A DNA stretch of 37,919 nt from an uncultured marine group I thaumarchaeote. Its GTDB lineage: Archaea; Thermoproteota; Nitrososphaeria; Nitrososphaerales; Nitrosopumilaceae. Made by a program: the position numbers and the translations under genes. Of this stretch, positions 22,088 to 30,921 are shown piece by piece (position 1 is the first letter of the stretch; each line of letters begins with the position of its first letter). The notes below the pieces were generated by a model, which worked only from the letters and a program-made list of their open reading frames with translations, was not told the DNA's origin and did no database searches. The stretch lies in assembly GCA_902606965.1 (NCBI GenBank), contig CACLIK010000007.1:1-37919 (forward strand), written 5' to 3'.

Positions 22088-23323
22088 CTATTTCTTTCTT
22101 TCTAGAATCTCTGATACTATTTTAGCAGTATTTTCTGCTCCATTCCCATCAAAATTTTTCGAAAACTCTTCCAACCTTTCTTCATATTTGTTATAGTTTT
22201 GTCTTATCCTTTGGATTGCCTCGATAACTTGTTTTTTACTCTCCGCTAAAACTCCCAACTGTTTCTCTTCTGCCCATTTTATTTGGTTTGTGTGTTCATC
22301 GTATATCGGCATGCCAATTATAGGCTTTGAATTCATACCCATCACTTCTCCCATTATTGTATGAGAACCGTTGATTACTGCGTATTTACATTCAGTTAAT
22401 ACCGTCTGCATTTCTTGTTCCGTCAAAAAACCAATATCAATTTGAATCCAATCAATCTTTTTTTCATATGCGTCTTTCATTGAATATTTTTTCCCATCTT
22501 TTCCAACAACTCTATCAATAGATTTGTCATTCTTTGCATGAGAAATAATTCGCCTTTCGCCATTCATATCAGTCTCATGGAAAACTTCTTCGTATCTTTG
22601 ACCAGTTCCATCATTTGTAGATTTATTTCCAGTTCTCATCCAATATCCAAAATCTCTCCCATCAACAAGCCCTTCCAAATCAGTTTGTGATGTATGAGCA
22701 GGCAATTTTCTATTCGAGAAATGCCCAACATACGTAACCTTATCTCTAATATCATTAGGAAAATTCAAGTTATATTCACAGATTGTATAAGGTGGGGCTG
22801 AGTCTGCCACCAAGATTCTTGTAGCCTTTGCAATTTGTTTTGATATAAAATATAGTCCTGGGTAAAAATAACTTCTAGATTTCCACAGCTTAGGCATATA
22901 CTGATTTGTTACAAAGAGACTAGGAATACCCCTTTTCTTAGCCAATACGTTAGAGCCCATATCACCATCATTTATCACAACATCAAATTTTTCCTTGTTG
23001 TAGAACTCCCTCTCTTTCTTCATGTAGTTTTTAACTTGATTTACTAAAGAGTGATTGTCTGCTACTGGAAAAAGTATGTTAAGTAGGGATCGTGAAACAC
23101 TTGGACCAACCTTTCCATCTATGGGAGTTGGCATTAGAACTTCATGCACATTATTTTGTTTATCTGGAAATCTTTCAAGTAATTTTTTGTAAACCTCTCC
23201 CTTGCTAAAATAATGAGTGTCAAATTCCTCATTGAGATATTTTGGCAATACCATGTCAAGCCTCATCATTCGTGTGTAATGCCCATTTCCCCAGGGATAG
23301 ATAAACTGCCCTATTTTTTTCAT
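22088..23323 (-). CDS. GT-B type glycosyltransferase (UGT/MurG-like)
   Basis: This protein of 411 residues has the opening GQFIYPWGNGHYTRMMRLD, a GT-B N-terminal nucleotide-binding-like start with GNGH. Near 315-340 it has the donor-site segment NGSHTIMGEVMGMNSKPIIG, corresponding to the GG-H-x-x-x-E-x-x-x-x-G-x-P pattern of UGT-like enzymes. No membrane helix is visible. Donor and acceptor are unknown; surface glycan or lipid glycosylation is plausible. It starts 6 nt after the ThiI-like gene on the same strand, so they probably share a transcript. Confidence 0.78.
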   Translation of the reverse strand: MKKIGQFIYPWGNGHYTRMMRLDMVLPKYLNEEFDTHYFSKGEVYKKLLERFPDKQNNVHEVLMPTPIDGKVGPSVSRSLLNILFPVADNHSLVNQVKNYMKKEREFYNKEKFDVVINDGDMGSNVLAKKRGIPSLFVTNQYMPKLWKSRSYFYPGLYFISKQIAKATRILVADSAPPYTICEYNLNFPNDIRDKVTYVGHFSNRKLPAHTSQTDLEGLVDGRDFGYWMRTGNKSTNDGTGQRYEEVFHETDMNGERRIISHAKNDKSIDRVVGKDGKKYSMKDAYEKKIDWIQIDIGFLTEQEMQTVLTECKYAVINGSHTIMGEVMGMNSKPIIGMPIYDEHTNQIKWAEEKQLGVLAESKKQVIEAIQRIRQNYNKYEERLEEFSKNFDGNGAENTAKIVSEILERKK

Positions 23324-23329
23324 AAATCT

Positions 23330-24460
23330 TCACTCATCTGATCTTATTTCATCCAAAATCTCATGAACATTGTTAGGTCCAATATTAACTGCGACAGTTT
23401 TTTTATTTGTTATAGATTCATTAACCATTTTTTCAATTATTTTTGTAGGCTGTTTTGAATTATGGAATTTTATATTACCTAGCTTTTTGATGTTACTGAG
23501 ATATTTTTCCAATCCAATCTCTTTGGCACTCTCAAATACATTATCATCTAAACCAGATAAAGGAAAATATGTAATTAGATTTTTGCTGAATGCCTGCTCT
23601 GTCAAGCTCTCAGAAAAATCAATTGGATAAATTAACGGGGATGTACTCAAAGAAATTCTTTTGATTCTATTCTTATATGCTATTTGTAACAAGATTTTCG
23701 ATGAAATTTCTGTTAGTAGTAATGGTGTCAGTTTTTTATTACTGTGTATTTTGTGAAAATCTAAATTTATTTTTGGTTTAACAGTTCTACGTATTATTTG
23801 ATTAATGATTTTGACTAAATGTAGCAACTCAGAGTCCTTACTATAACAAACAATAATCTTGACATCAAATCCTTGTTTAATGGTTTCAAGACACGATACT
23901 GCTGATAGTTCATCAAATATACAACAAACGATTTCCGTGTTTTGTGAGTTATTAGGAACTCCTCCGAGACCGTTATCATAATAAATACAAATGTATGCGT
24001 TTAGTTTCGTCAAACAAACGTAAAGTTTCCTATCGTGTTTTTTGTTGGTACCAGGTTTGATTCCCATTCCTGTAGTTTTTTCTATTACAGAAGATGTAGC
24101 TGCAAGCTCAATATCCTTGGTTGTAAATCCTTTAGCAAGTCCTTCTATCTGTATAAGAAATTTTTCGCCTTTAAGGAATATATCTTCAGCAGCTTTGGAT
24201 ACACCATCTACAATTGATTCAAAATCATTGGTGACTTGTTTTGCAATTGCGACGCCTTTTATTCCAAATAATGTGTTGATGGCTGATGATGCAAAAACTG
24301 GATCGTCTGCTTCAACTATTATTACATCACCTTCTTTTCTTATTTTACGAAAATTTTGCTTTTGTATTTTGAGAACTTTTTTAATATTTGTTATAAGAGA
24401 ACTAACCTTATTTTTAGAAAACATAGATGGAAATACGACGATTAAAACCTCATTTTTCAT
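23330..24460 (-). CDS. ThiI-like protein with THUMP domain but degenerate PP-loop
   Basis: This protein of 376 residues follows the layout of tRNA 4-thiouridine synthase ThiI. An N-terminal ferredoxin-like domain covers about 1-75, a THUMP RNA-binding domain about 76-165, and the linker YDNGLGGVP at about 161-169. The PP-loop domain should come next. Where ThiI has S-G-G-I-D-S-P, this protein reads IFDELSAVSC at 181-190, so the ATP pyrophosphatase loop is lost. There is no C-terminal rhodanese. It likely binds tRNA without adenylating it, or works with another subunit. It is cotranscribed with the glycosyltransferase and divergent from cysH. Confidence 0.7.
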   Translation of the reverse strand: MKNEVLIVVFPSMFSKNKVSSLITNIKKVLKIQKQNFRKIRKEGDVIIVEADDPVFASSAINTLFGIKGVAIAKQVTNDFESIVDGVSKAAEDIFLKGEKFLIQIEGLAKGFTTKDIELAATSSVIEKTTGMGIKPGTNKKHDRKLYVCLTKLNAYICIYYDNGLGGVPNNSQNTEIVCCIFDELSAVSCLETIKQGFDVKIIVCYSKDSELLHLVKIINQIIRRTVKPKINLDFHKIHSNKKLTPLLLTEISSKILLQIAYKNRIKRISLSTSPLIYPIDFSESLTEQAFSKNLITYFPLSGLDDNVFESAKEIGLEKYLSNIKKLGNIKFHNSKQPTKIIEKMVNESITNKKTVAVNIGPNNVHEILDEIRSDE

Positions 24461-24516
24461 GTAGTATCATTACTCAGTTGTAATTTTAGAATTGTCATTC
24501 ATTGATATGAGTAATG

Positions 24517-24525
24517 ATTATAAAA
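24517..24525 (+). promoter_or_regulatory. TATA box of cysH
   Basis: ATTATAAAA is centred 25 nt upstream of the ATG at 24546. This is the best match to an archaeal TATA box in the gap, and it supports ATG 24546 as a leaderless start. The in-frame TTG at 24492 and ATG at 24507 would lie upstream of the promoter. Confidence 0.6.
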
Positions 24526-24545
24526 CAAATCAAAAGATGGTTTTT

Positions 24546-25265
24546 ATGTCAAAATTCACTCCAGAGCAAATATCTGAACTAAACGATAAATTCAAAACTC
24601 CTGAGGAAGTCTTGGGATGGGGTTTAGAGAATATACATCCTAAACTTGCATTAGCATCAAGTTTTGGTGCTGAAGATGTATGCGTAATCCATATGTTGTC
24701 AAAAATTAATCCAGAGGCTAGAGTTTTTTCATTGGACACTGGCAGAATAAATCAAGAAACATACGATGTTATGGATGAAATAAGAAAAAAATACAATACT
24801 AAAATTGAAATTACTTTTCCTGAGGCAAGCGAAGTAATTGAAATGGTCCAAACTCATGGTATGAATTTATTCTATGAAAGTGCTGAAAATAGAAAATTAT
24901 GTTGTGGTGTAAGAAAGGTACATCCTTTAAACAAAATGTTGTCTACATTAGATGGCTGGATCACTGGTCTTAGAAGTGATCAGACTCAAAATAGACAATC
25001 ATCTACAAAAATTGAAATTGATGAACAACATGATGGCATGGTAAAACTTAACCCAATTCTTGATTGGACTTGGGAACAGACAATGGGTTACATCAAAGAA
25101 AACGATATTCCTTACAACAAATTAATTGATCAAGGCTTTCCTAGCATTGGTTGTGAGCCATGCACAAGAGCAATTAAACCTGGTGAAGATTTACGAGCAG
25201 GCCGTTGGTGGTGGGAAAACCAATCCGACAAGGAATGTGGCCTACACATGGATCATAAGAAGTAG
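24546..25265 (+). CDS. cysH: Adenylyl-sulfate (APS) reductase, CysH family
   Basis: With the start at 24546 the protein has 239 residues and reduces APS to sulfite. SSFGAED at 38-44 is the PP-loop-like nucleotide site. C119-C120 together with C203 and C206 match the CC...CXXC ligands of the [4Fe-4S] cluster that marks APS-type rather than PAPS-type reductases. The catalytic cysteine is C231 in the terminal ECGLH. Earlier in-frame starts at 24492 (TTG) and 24507 (ATG) are less likely because of the TATA position. sat follows 5 nt later and supplies APS, so the pair forms an assimilatory sulfate-reduction unit. Confidence 0.92.
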   Translation: MSKFTPEQISELNDKFKTPEEVLGWGLENIHPKLALASSFGAEDVCVIHMLSKINPEARVFSLDTGRINQETYDVMDEIRKKYNTKIEITFPEASEVIEMVQTHGMNLFYESAENRKLCCGVRKVHPLNKMLSTLDGWITGLRSDQTQNRQSSTKIEIDEQHDGMVKLNPILDWTWEQTMGYIKENDIPYNKLIDQGFPSIGCEPCTRAIKPGEDLRAGRWWWENQSDKECGLHMDHKK

Positions 25266-25270
25266 AAATT

Positions 25271-26416
25271 TTGTCCGAATCCATTGGAGTAACTAAACCA
25301 CACGGTGGAAATCTAATAAACAGATTTTCGAATACTGATCCTTCTGGTCTATCATCAATATCAATTACTGCTGATCTTGCAAATGACGTGGAAAATATTG
25401 CTGATGGAATATTCAGTCCATTGGAAGGTTTCCTATCTCAGCAGGATTTTGAAAATGTAGTAGAGAAGGGAAGACTTGCTAATGACACACCATGGACAAT
25501 CCCAATTGTATTGGATGTTGATGAATCAACTGCCTCAAAAGCAAAAGATAGTGGCAGTGTCCTGCTGAAAAATCCTGATGGATTAGGAGTTGCAGTATTG
25601 AATGTAGAAGAAATATTTAGCTTTGACAAAGGCAAAACAATACAAGGCGTTTATGGCACAACTGATGATTCTCATCCTGGCGTTGCGAAAACAATGTCAA
25701 TGAATGATTTTCTTCTGAGCGGGAAAATAGATTACATTAAGAGACCAGAAAACACAGAGATTAGAAAATTGAGAATGACTCCTCAAGAAACAAGAGAATC
25801 TTTTTCAAAGGCTGGATGGAAAAAAATTGTTGCGTTCCAGACTAGAAATCCACCACATGTTGCCCATGAAATTCTCCAAAAGACAGCTATAACTACGCGA
25901 GACGGCGTTTTCGTCAATCCACTTGTTGGAAAGAAAAAATCTGGTGACTTCAAAGACGAAGTGATTATCAAATCATATGAGGCCATGATTGAAAATTACT
26001 ATCCTGAGAATCGGTGCAAGTTAGGAACACTTCACACAGAGATGAGATATGCAGGACCAAAAGAAGCAATTCATCATGCCATAATGAGACAAAACTATGG
26101 GTGTACACATATCATCATTGGGCGTGATCACGCAGGAGTTGGAAAATTTTACGATCCATTTGCGGCTCAAAAGATATTTGATGATTACCATGATCTTGAG
26201 ATTGCACCAATATTCTTTCCTGCATTCTTTTACTGTAAAAAATGTCTTACATTTACCAATCCAAAAGTATGCTCCCATGGTGACGAGTCAAGGGAACAAA
26301 TCAGTGGAACCAAACTACGCTCTTTAATTCAAGAAGGAAGTGCACCATCAGAATTTATTCTAAGACCAGAAGTTGCAAAAGTTATTCTGGGCTATGACAA
26401 GCCATTTGTAGACTAG
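25271..26416 (+). CDS. sat: Sulfate adenylyltransferase (ATP sulfurylase)
   Basis: This monomeric-type ATP sulfurylase of 381 residues forms APS from sulfate and [13 protein letters not shown] at 190-199 carries the QXRN and HXXH catalytic motifs. GRDHAGVG near residue 284 is the other nucleotide-binding signature. A zinc-binding set (YCKKC, VCSHG) near residues 320-340 matches the Cys/His site known in thermophilic ATP sulfurylases. No APS kinase domain is fused. Translation starts at TTG, 5 nt after cysH, so the genes are cotranscribed and probably translationally coupled. Confidence 0.94.
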   Translation: MSESIGVTKPHGGNLINRFSNTDPSGLSSISITADLANDVENIADGIFSPLEGFLSQQDFENVVEKGRLANDTPWTIPIVLDVDESTASKAKDSGSVLLKNPDGLGVAVLNVEEIFSFDKGKTIQGVYGTTDDSHPGVAKTMSMNDFLLSGKIDYIKRPENTEIRKLRMTPQETRESFSKAGWKKIVAFQTRNPPHVAHEILQKTAITTRDGVFVNPLVGKKKSGDFKDEVIIKSYEAMIENYYPENRCKLGTLHTEMRYAGPKEAIHHAIMRQNYGCTHIIIGRDHAGVGKFYDPFAAQKIFDDYHDLEIAPIFFPAFFYCKKCLTFTNPKVCSHGDESREQISGTKLRSLIQEGSAPSEFILRPEVAKVILGYDKPFVD

Positions 26417-26425
26417 ATTTTTATC
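26417..26425 (+). promoter_or_regulatory. TATA box of the exported membrane protein gene
   Basis: ATTTTTATC is centred about 27 nt upstream of the ATG at 26448 and lies immediately after the sat stop. It fits a leaderless transcript separate from cysH-sat. Confidence 0.4.
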
Positions 26426-26447
26426 CTCGCCAAAAATTTCCTAAAAC

Positions 26448-27134
26448 ATGAGATACCTACTTGTTATTTTCCTCGCCTTTACAGTAGTACCAGCCTTTGG
26501 ATATGAGCCAATGATTGGAGATTACATACAACCAGTCAATGAATCGTTGATAATTCAACAAACAGAAGTTCCATATTCCGAATTCAACAAAGTTTCAAGA
26601 GATGCAGTAATAATAGAATTTGGAAATATACATCCACATAGCTGGCAGGCGGAGTTGCATAACGATTTGTTATATGGCAATCCTGAGGGTGACGCTGTAA
26701 TACGTATTTACGATTCAGAGATTCCGGGTAAATTTTTTGAGATTGGAATGGGAAGTCATCCAAGATACTCATACTGGATAGCTGCTGATGTTCCATCAAC
26801 AGGATACGTTCTTCTTTATTCAGCATTTGAAAATGGTTGGATCCCAGGAAAACCTACAAAGATTACATATTCTGAACAAACTGGTCTTACGGTTGATAAT
26901 GGTTTGAGGACCGTTCTATCAAACCTTGACCTCTCGCCATTTACAATCAAATCATATTCTGTTTTCGGAATGAAAGGTACTACTGATCCTCCAGCAGTGA
27001 CAAATGGTATTTACACAGTTAAAATAATCTCAGCTGATTATGGCGAAAATCCACTTTCATTGTTTCCATTTGTTGTTACTGGTATTCTTGGGGTAGTGGT
27101 TGCAGTTTTGATTTTTTCTAAGAAGCGTTCTTAG
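26448..27134 (+). CDS. Exported protein with C-terminal membrane anchor
   Basis: This protein of 228 residues has a signal peptide at about 1-18 (ending PAFGYEP). A beta-rich extracellular domain with many aromatic residues follows. A C-terminal helix at about 206-223 precedes a short KKRS stop-transfer tail. There are no cysteines in the external part. No family is recognised. The 3' end overlaps the convergent nth gene by 17 bp. Confidence 0.65.
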   Translation: MRYLLVIFLAFTVVPAFGYEPMIGDYIQPVNESLIIQQTEVPYSEFNKVSRDAVIIEFGNIHPHSWQAELHNDLLYGNPEGDAVIRIYDSEIPGKFFEIGMGSHPRYSYWIAADVPSTGYVLLYSAFENGWIPGKPTKITYSEQTGLTVDNGLRTVLSNLDLSPFTIKSYSVFGMKGTTDPPAVTNGIYTVKIISADYGENPLSLFPFVVTGILGVVVAVLIFSKKRS

Positions 27135-27777
27135 TTTTAAAATATTTACAATTATTTCTAATTTTACAAACATCACACATTGGTGAAATTGGTTTACAGA
27201 TGTTCTGACCATACATAACAAACGTGTTATTTATGGGAAGCCAATATTTTTTTGGGATCTTTTTCCTTAACTCCATTTCTGTATCCTCGGGAGTCTTTGT
27301 GTCCACCAAACCAAGTCTGTTAGAGATTCGGTGCACATGAGTATCAACAGGTATTGCTGGCTTTTCAAATGCATATACAAGAACACAGTTAGCAGTCTTT
27401 CTCCCAACTCCAGGAATTTCTACTAGTTTATCTATGTCAGGAGGAACTTTTCCATGATATTTGGTGAGGATAATATTAGCAACCTCGATTATACGTCGTG
27501 CCTTTACATGATAAAACCCAACTGACTTTATTATTCTCTCAACATCCTTGACTTTGGCCTTTGCAAGTTTTTGTGGAGTATTATACACCTTGAAGAGCCC
27601 TGTTACTGCTTTGGTAGTATTCTCATCTTTTGTCCTAGCCGAGAGTACAGTTCCAATGAGTATCTTGAAGGGATTAGCCGTTTCAGCCTTTTGTAACCCC
27701 TCCAAGGCTGTGTATCTAGGAGGTTTTACAGCCATCATAGTCTTTTGCATGCCATCCAGAATTCTCTTCATTTCCAT
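27118..27777 (-). CDS. nth: Endonuclease III (DNA glycosylase/AP lyase)
   Basis: This protein of 219 residues removes oxidised pyrimidines. The helix-hairpin-helix segment VEIPGVGRKTANCVL contains the catalytic lysine K127. The catalytic aspartate D145 is in PVDTHVHR. The [4Fe-4S] cluster ligands C194, C201, C204 and C210 have the canonical C-x6-C-x2-C-x5-C spacing. All features of an active bifunctional enzyme are present. It is divergent from the zinc-ribbon gene at 27836 across a 58-bp AT-rich gap. Confidence 0.95.
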   Translation of the reverse strand: MEMKRILDGMQKTMMAVKPPRYTALEGLQKAETANPFKILIGTVLSARTKDENTTKAVTGLFKVYNTPQKLAKAKVKDVERIIKSVGFYHVKARRIIEVANIILTKYHGKVPPDIDKLVEIPGVGRKTANCVLVYAFEKPAIPVDTHVHRISNRLGLVDTKTPEDTEMELRKKIPKKYWLPINNTFVMYGQNICKPISPMCDVCKIRNNCKYFKTKNAS

Positions 27778-27835
27778 AGAATCTCGTATGATTTTTTGTT
27801 ATAAGTTTAATTTTCAGCAGATAAAATCAAAACCA

Positions 27836-28753
27836 TTGCTATCTGAGATTGAACAAGTGGAGATGCTGATCGCACTTGGTAGGGGAGACAAGTACAGACT
27901 GGTTCACATAAGAGAAACCCTTGAAAGCGGAAGGGAACTTTACATATCTGATAAGAATTTCCTGCATGATTTAGTCAAGACACATCTTAAAGACAGAATA
28001 TATCATGCAAGGATCGTATCTACATCAGAGGTTACTAATCGGTTTTGTGAGGAATGCGGCTCGAAAATTTCACCTGATGAGAAGTTTTGTACTGACTGTG
28101 GGGCATCTATAGAACCAGACTCGTCTACAACTGTTGATGTACCTGCACCAACCCCAGAGCCGGAGACTACAACAGAAGTTGAAGCAGGCAAGCAAGAAAA
28201 AACTAGCGGCTTTACATTTACTGATGATGGCGAGATAGCGGAAACCACAACTGGGGAAAGTACGCGAGAAAAACCAAAACCAAAGAAGAAATCCAGACAA
28301 GAGGAACTGGAAGAATATGAAAAAAAATATGTGAATGAACAAGAGACCAAAGTTTCCTGGAAGGCATACGATGTTAAGGCAAAAAGAAAGGTAGAGATCC
28401 AGAACCCGAAGGTCATAAAAATGAAAAATGGCAAGTGGGCCATCAAGGGTACATCTCCAATTACTGGCATCAAAGTTTTCAGGATTGTTGGAATGAAAAA
28501 GCCAGACCTTTCAGGCAAAAAAACTGCAGACAGTTCGAAAGCAGAGAAGGAACCAACCACATCGGCTGAAAAAACTACAAGCAGTAAGAAAACAGAGAAA
28601 GAAGTAGTTTCACGATATTACAGACCATCCGAGACAGAGAATCAGGAAGTAAAGAAACCCAAATCAAAAAAACCTAATCAGTTTTGTGAGGAATGCGGGG
28701 CCAAGATCGCTAAAGCCGATATGTTTTGTACTAGCTGTGGGGCAAAACGATAA
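27836..28753 (+). CDS. Two-zinc-ribbon protein with a cysteine-less DUF5679-like domain
   Basis: I use TTG 27836 because earlier in-frame codons lie in the nth gene and in the promoter gap. The 305 residues contain an N-terminal helical domain (about 1-65), a zinc ribbon C71/C74/C85/C88, a disordered acidic then basic linker, and a helix ELEEYEKKY at about 157-165. A segment at about 177-218 reads like DUF5679 (NPKVIKMKNGKWAIKG) but with every expected cysteine replaced. A lysine- and serine-rich linker and a second zinc ribbon C284/C287/C298/C301 follow. It is probably cytoplasmic and multivalent. The next gene shares its helix and ribbon. Confidence 0.7.
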   Translation: MLSEIEQVEMLIALGRGDKYRLVHIRETLESGRELYISDKNFLHDLVKTHLKDRIYHARIVSTSEVTNRFCEECGSKISPDEKFCTDCGASIEPDSSTTVDVPAPTPEPETTTEVEAGKQEKTSGFTFTDDGEIAETTTGESTREKPKPKKKSRQEELEEYEKKYVNEQETKVSWKAYDVKAKRKVEIQNPKVIKMKNGKWAIKGTSPITGIKVFRIVGMKKPDLSGKKTADSSKAEKEPTTSAEKTTSSKKTEKEVVSRYYRPSETENQEVKKPKSKKPNQFCEECGAKIAKADMFCTSCGAKR

Positions 28754-28773
28754 GTAAAAAAATGTGTGATAAG

Positions 28774-29307
28774 ATGGAAAAAATAATGATTCTTCCCATT
28801 TGTTTAGGAATTATCCTACTTGGGGTTATGATAGCACCTAATGCATTTGCAGCTGATGGATGTGGACAAGGAACAGTACTGGTAGATGGCGTTTGCCAAC
28901 TTGCACCTCAGGAATCCAATGATGGATGTGGTGCGGGAACGGTTATGGTTAATGGAGTATGTCAACTTGACAAATCATCTGGAAACTCAATCCAACCAGG
29001 ATATATCGCAGCTGGGGCAGCTGGAATAGGCGCTGCAATTGTTGGAATTGTCTTTGTTGTAAGGAGAGGATCAAGTGGAACAAAAAGACCAAAACCTGCT
29101 AGACAAAATTTGGAAGACTATGAGGAACAATACCTACGAAGACAAGGTCAAAGACCTAGACGAAAGCCAGCAGACACGATTGGTGTTGTTGAAGAATTTG
29201 CAAGAAAAAGGCCTAGACTAACAGAGACATCTTCTTCTTGTGACAGTTGTGGAAAACCACTAAAGCCAACTGCAAAGTTTTGTGGTAAGTGTGGCGCAAA
29301 ACAGTAA
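28774..29307 (+). CDS. Membrane protein with external Cys repeats and cytoplasmic zinc ribbon
   Basis: ATG 28774 is preferred because GTGAT lies just before it; ATG 28762 is the alternative. The 177 residues have a signal peptide at 1-27. Two tandem repeats DGCGxGTVxVxGVCQL follow at about 28-43 and 50-65, each with two cysteines likely to pair outside the cell. A glycine- and alanine-rich helix spans 78-97, followed by a basic cytoplasmic tail with LEDYEEQYLRRQG and a zinc ribbon at C156/C159/C170/C173. The tail motif and ribbon match those of the preceding gene, 20 nt upstream, suggesting joint function. No family name is known to me. Confidence 0.72.
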   Translation: MEKIMILPICLGIILLGVMIAPNAFAADGCGQGTVLVDGVCQLAPQESNDGCGAGTVMVNGVCQLDKSSGNSIQPGYIAAGAAGIGAAIVGIVFVVRRGSSGTKRPKPARQNLEDYEEQYLRRQGQRPRRKPADTIGVVEEFARKRPRLTETSSSCDSCGKPLKPTAKFCGKCGAKQ

Positions 29308-29340
29308 TCACTATTATAGAGAAAAGCCAAATCACAATTA

Positions 29341-30495
29341 TTGGAATTAACAAAAGATGAAGAGAAATCGCTAAACGGCGAACATGGAGAGGTACTGCAA
29401 ACAGCCTACAGGATTTTGTCAGCTACTGGTGAGGCAACCGATGCTGAAAAACTTGTACCGATTCACTGGGCTCACGTCTCCGGTGTAAACTATAATACGA
29501 TTGGCGATGCCGGCGAAGAATTTCTAGCAAGTCTAAGTAAGGATGCAAAGTTCAAGGTAAGGACTACGGTAAACCCGATGGGCTATGACAAGGACAGCGT
29601 AGAAAAGTTTGGTCTTGATGAAAATTTTATACAAAAGCAAGAAAGCATTAGGGAATCATACAAAAAGATGGGAGTGATTCCATCGTTTTCTTGCATTCCT
29701 TATGAAATCTATGACATGCCACAGGAGGGCACACAAGTAGCCTTTGCGGAAACCAACGCGGCAATTTATGCAAACTCAATTGGAAAGCTAAAGACAAACA
29801 AGGAAAGCGCATTTTCTGCATTGGCAAGCGCAATTACTGGCAAAAGCCCATACTCTGATCTTCGGAAGGATGATTCTCCAACTATGTCAATTGCCATGAA
29901 GGTTTCAGATCCAAATGAGCTAACATTTGGACTGTTAGGATATTTTGCTGGAAAGGTGGCAGACAAGTCTGTCGCAATTTCTGGCGTAAAGAATTTGGAT
30001 AAAAGATGTAACAAGTCATTGTGTGCCAGCATGGGCACATCTGGAACCTGTGGTAAGTTTGTTTTTGATGATAATTCCGATGCATCCGAAAAGGTAGATT
30101 TTGACGAAAAGGAGATGCAGAAAGTTTACGATGAACTGAACACCGCGGAATCGGGCGACATGATTACACTCGGCAGTCCACAGCTTGGACTTGATGAGAT
30201 GAATGATCTGGCTTCAATGCTAAAGGGAAGGGCATTCAAGAAAAGATGTCTGATATTTTGCCCAAGGACAATTCAGGAACAGGCAAGACATTTGGGATAT
30301 GCAGACCAACTTGTGAGTGCTGGATGCGAGTTAATGTCAGACTGCTGTACATGTCTTACTCCATTGGTTACAAAAAAAGATGTGGACAGCGTTACCACAA
30401 ACAGCATCAAGGGAGCATATTATTACAAAAACTCAAGCGGTTTGGATGTAAATCTAAAACCACTATCAAAAATTATTGAGGATGAGACCGGTTGA
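29341..30495 (+). CDS. Phosphomevalonate dehydratase large subunit (aconitase X family)
   Basis: This protein of 384 residues belongs to the aconitase X large-subunit family (formerly DUF521). In archaea it forms, with the small subunit, mevalonate-5-phosphate dehydratase, an iron-sulfur enzyme of the modified mevalonate pathway to isoprenoids. Family segments are VPIHWAHVSGVNYNTIGD, FAETNAAIYANSIGKLKTNK, and the cysteines in SFSCIPYEIY and GCELMSDCCTCLTPL. Translation starts at TTG 29341. The stop overlaps the TTG start of the small subunit (TTGA), so the subunits are coupled. Confidence 0.9.
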   Translation: MELTKDEEKSLNGEHGEVLQTAYRILSATGEATDAEKLVPIHWAHVSGVNYNTIGDAGEEFLASLSKDAKFKVRTTVNPMGYDKDSVEKFGLDENFIQKQESIRESYKKMGVIPSFSCIPYEIYDMPQEGTQVAFAETNAAIYANSIGKLKTNKESAFSALASAITGKSPYSDLRKDDSPTMSIAMKVSDPNELTFGLLGYFAGKVADKSVAISGVKNLDKRCNKSLCASMGTSGTCGKFVFDDNSDASEKVDFDEKEMQKVYDELNTAESGDMITLGSPQLGLDEMNDLASMLKGRAFKKRCLIFCPRTIQEQARHLGYADQLVSAGCELMSDCCTCLTPLVTKKDVDSVTTNSIKGAYYYKNSSGLDVNLKPLSKIIEDETG

Positions 30496-30854
30496 CTCTG
30501 AAAACTATTGTAAGAGGAAAGGTTACAGGCAAAATTATCAAATCTAGCCAGCCAATCAACTTTCTGGGCTCTATTGACAAAAAAACAGGAGAAATTACTG
30601 ACCAAAAACATGATCTGTTTGGAAAAAATATTGCTGATTCGATTCTGGTTTTTCCAAATGGAATAGGAAGTAGTGTTGGCGCATACACCATCTATTCTCT
30701 AAAGTCAAACAACGTTGCTCCTGCTGCAATGGTTTGCCAAAAGGTAGATCTAACAGTTGCATCAGGATGTGCGCTAGCAAACATTCCTTTGTTTGTTTTG
30801 TCACCTGATGAATATGGAAATATGAAAGATGGGGATGAAATATCACTTGGCTAA
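30492..30854 (+). CDS. Phosphomevalonate dehydratase small subunit (aconitase X swivel domain)
   Basis: This protein of 120 residues is the DUF126/AcnX small subunit, a swivelling beta-barrel domain that closes over the large subunit. The loop FPNGIGSSVGAYTIYSL holds the serine that family members use in catalysis. DLTVASGCALANIPLFVL follows. The TTG start overlaps the large-subunit TGA, so both are probably made in a fixed ratio. A basic micro-frame begins inside its last codons at 30835. Confidence 0.9.
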   Translation: MTLKTIVRGKVTGKIIKSSQPINFLGSIDKKTGEITDQKHDLFGKNIADSILVFPNGIGSSVGAYTIYSLKSNNVAPAAMVCQKVDLTVASGCALANIPLFVLSPDEYGNMKDGDEISLG

Positions 30855-30921
30855 GAGTGTCAGGAAGAAAAAAAGATACAAAGACCCTTACAAGAAAAGA
30901 TACCGAGAAAATTTAGGCTGA
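30835..30921 (+). CDS. Candidate basic micro-ORF (28 residues)
   Basis: ATG 30835, preceded by GATGGGG, opens a 28-residue frame whose product is rich in lysine, arginine and tyrosine (VRKKKRYKDPYKKRYREN). It overlaps the small-subunit 3' end and the stop of the convergent RqcH gene by 9 bp. A short, highly basic product is typical of ribosome- or RNA-binding microproteins, but AT-rich DNA easily gives lysine-rich frames by chance. It may not be real. Confidence 0.3.
   Translation: MKYHLAKSVRKKKRYKDPYKKRYRENLG

Noticed and set aside
27548-27835. N-terminal extension of the two-ribbon protein
   Set aside because: The frame is open, but it runs antisense through nth and the divergent promoter gap. 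TTG 27836 fits better.
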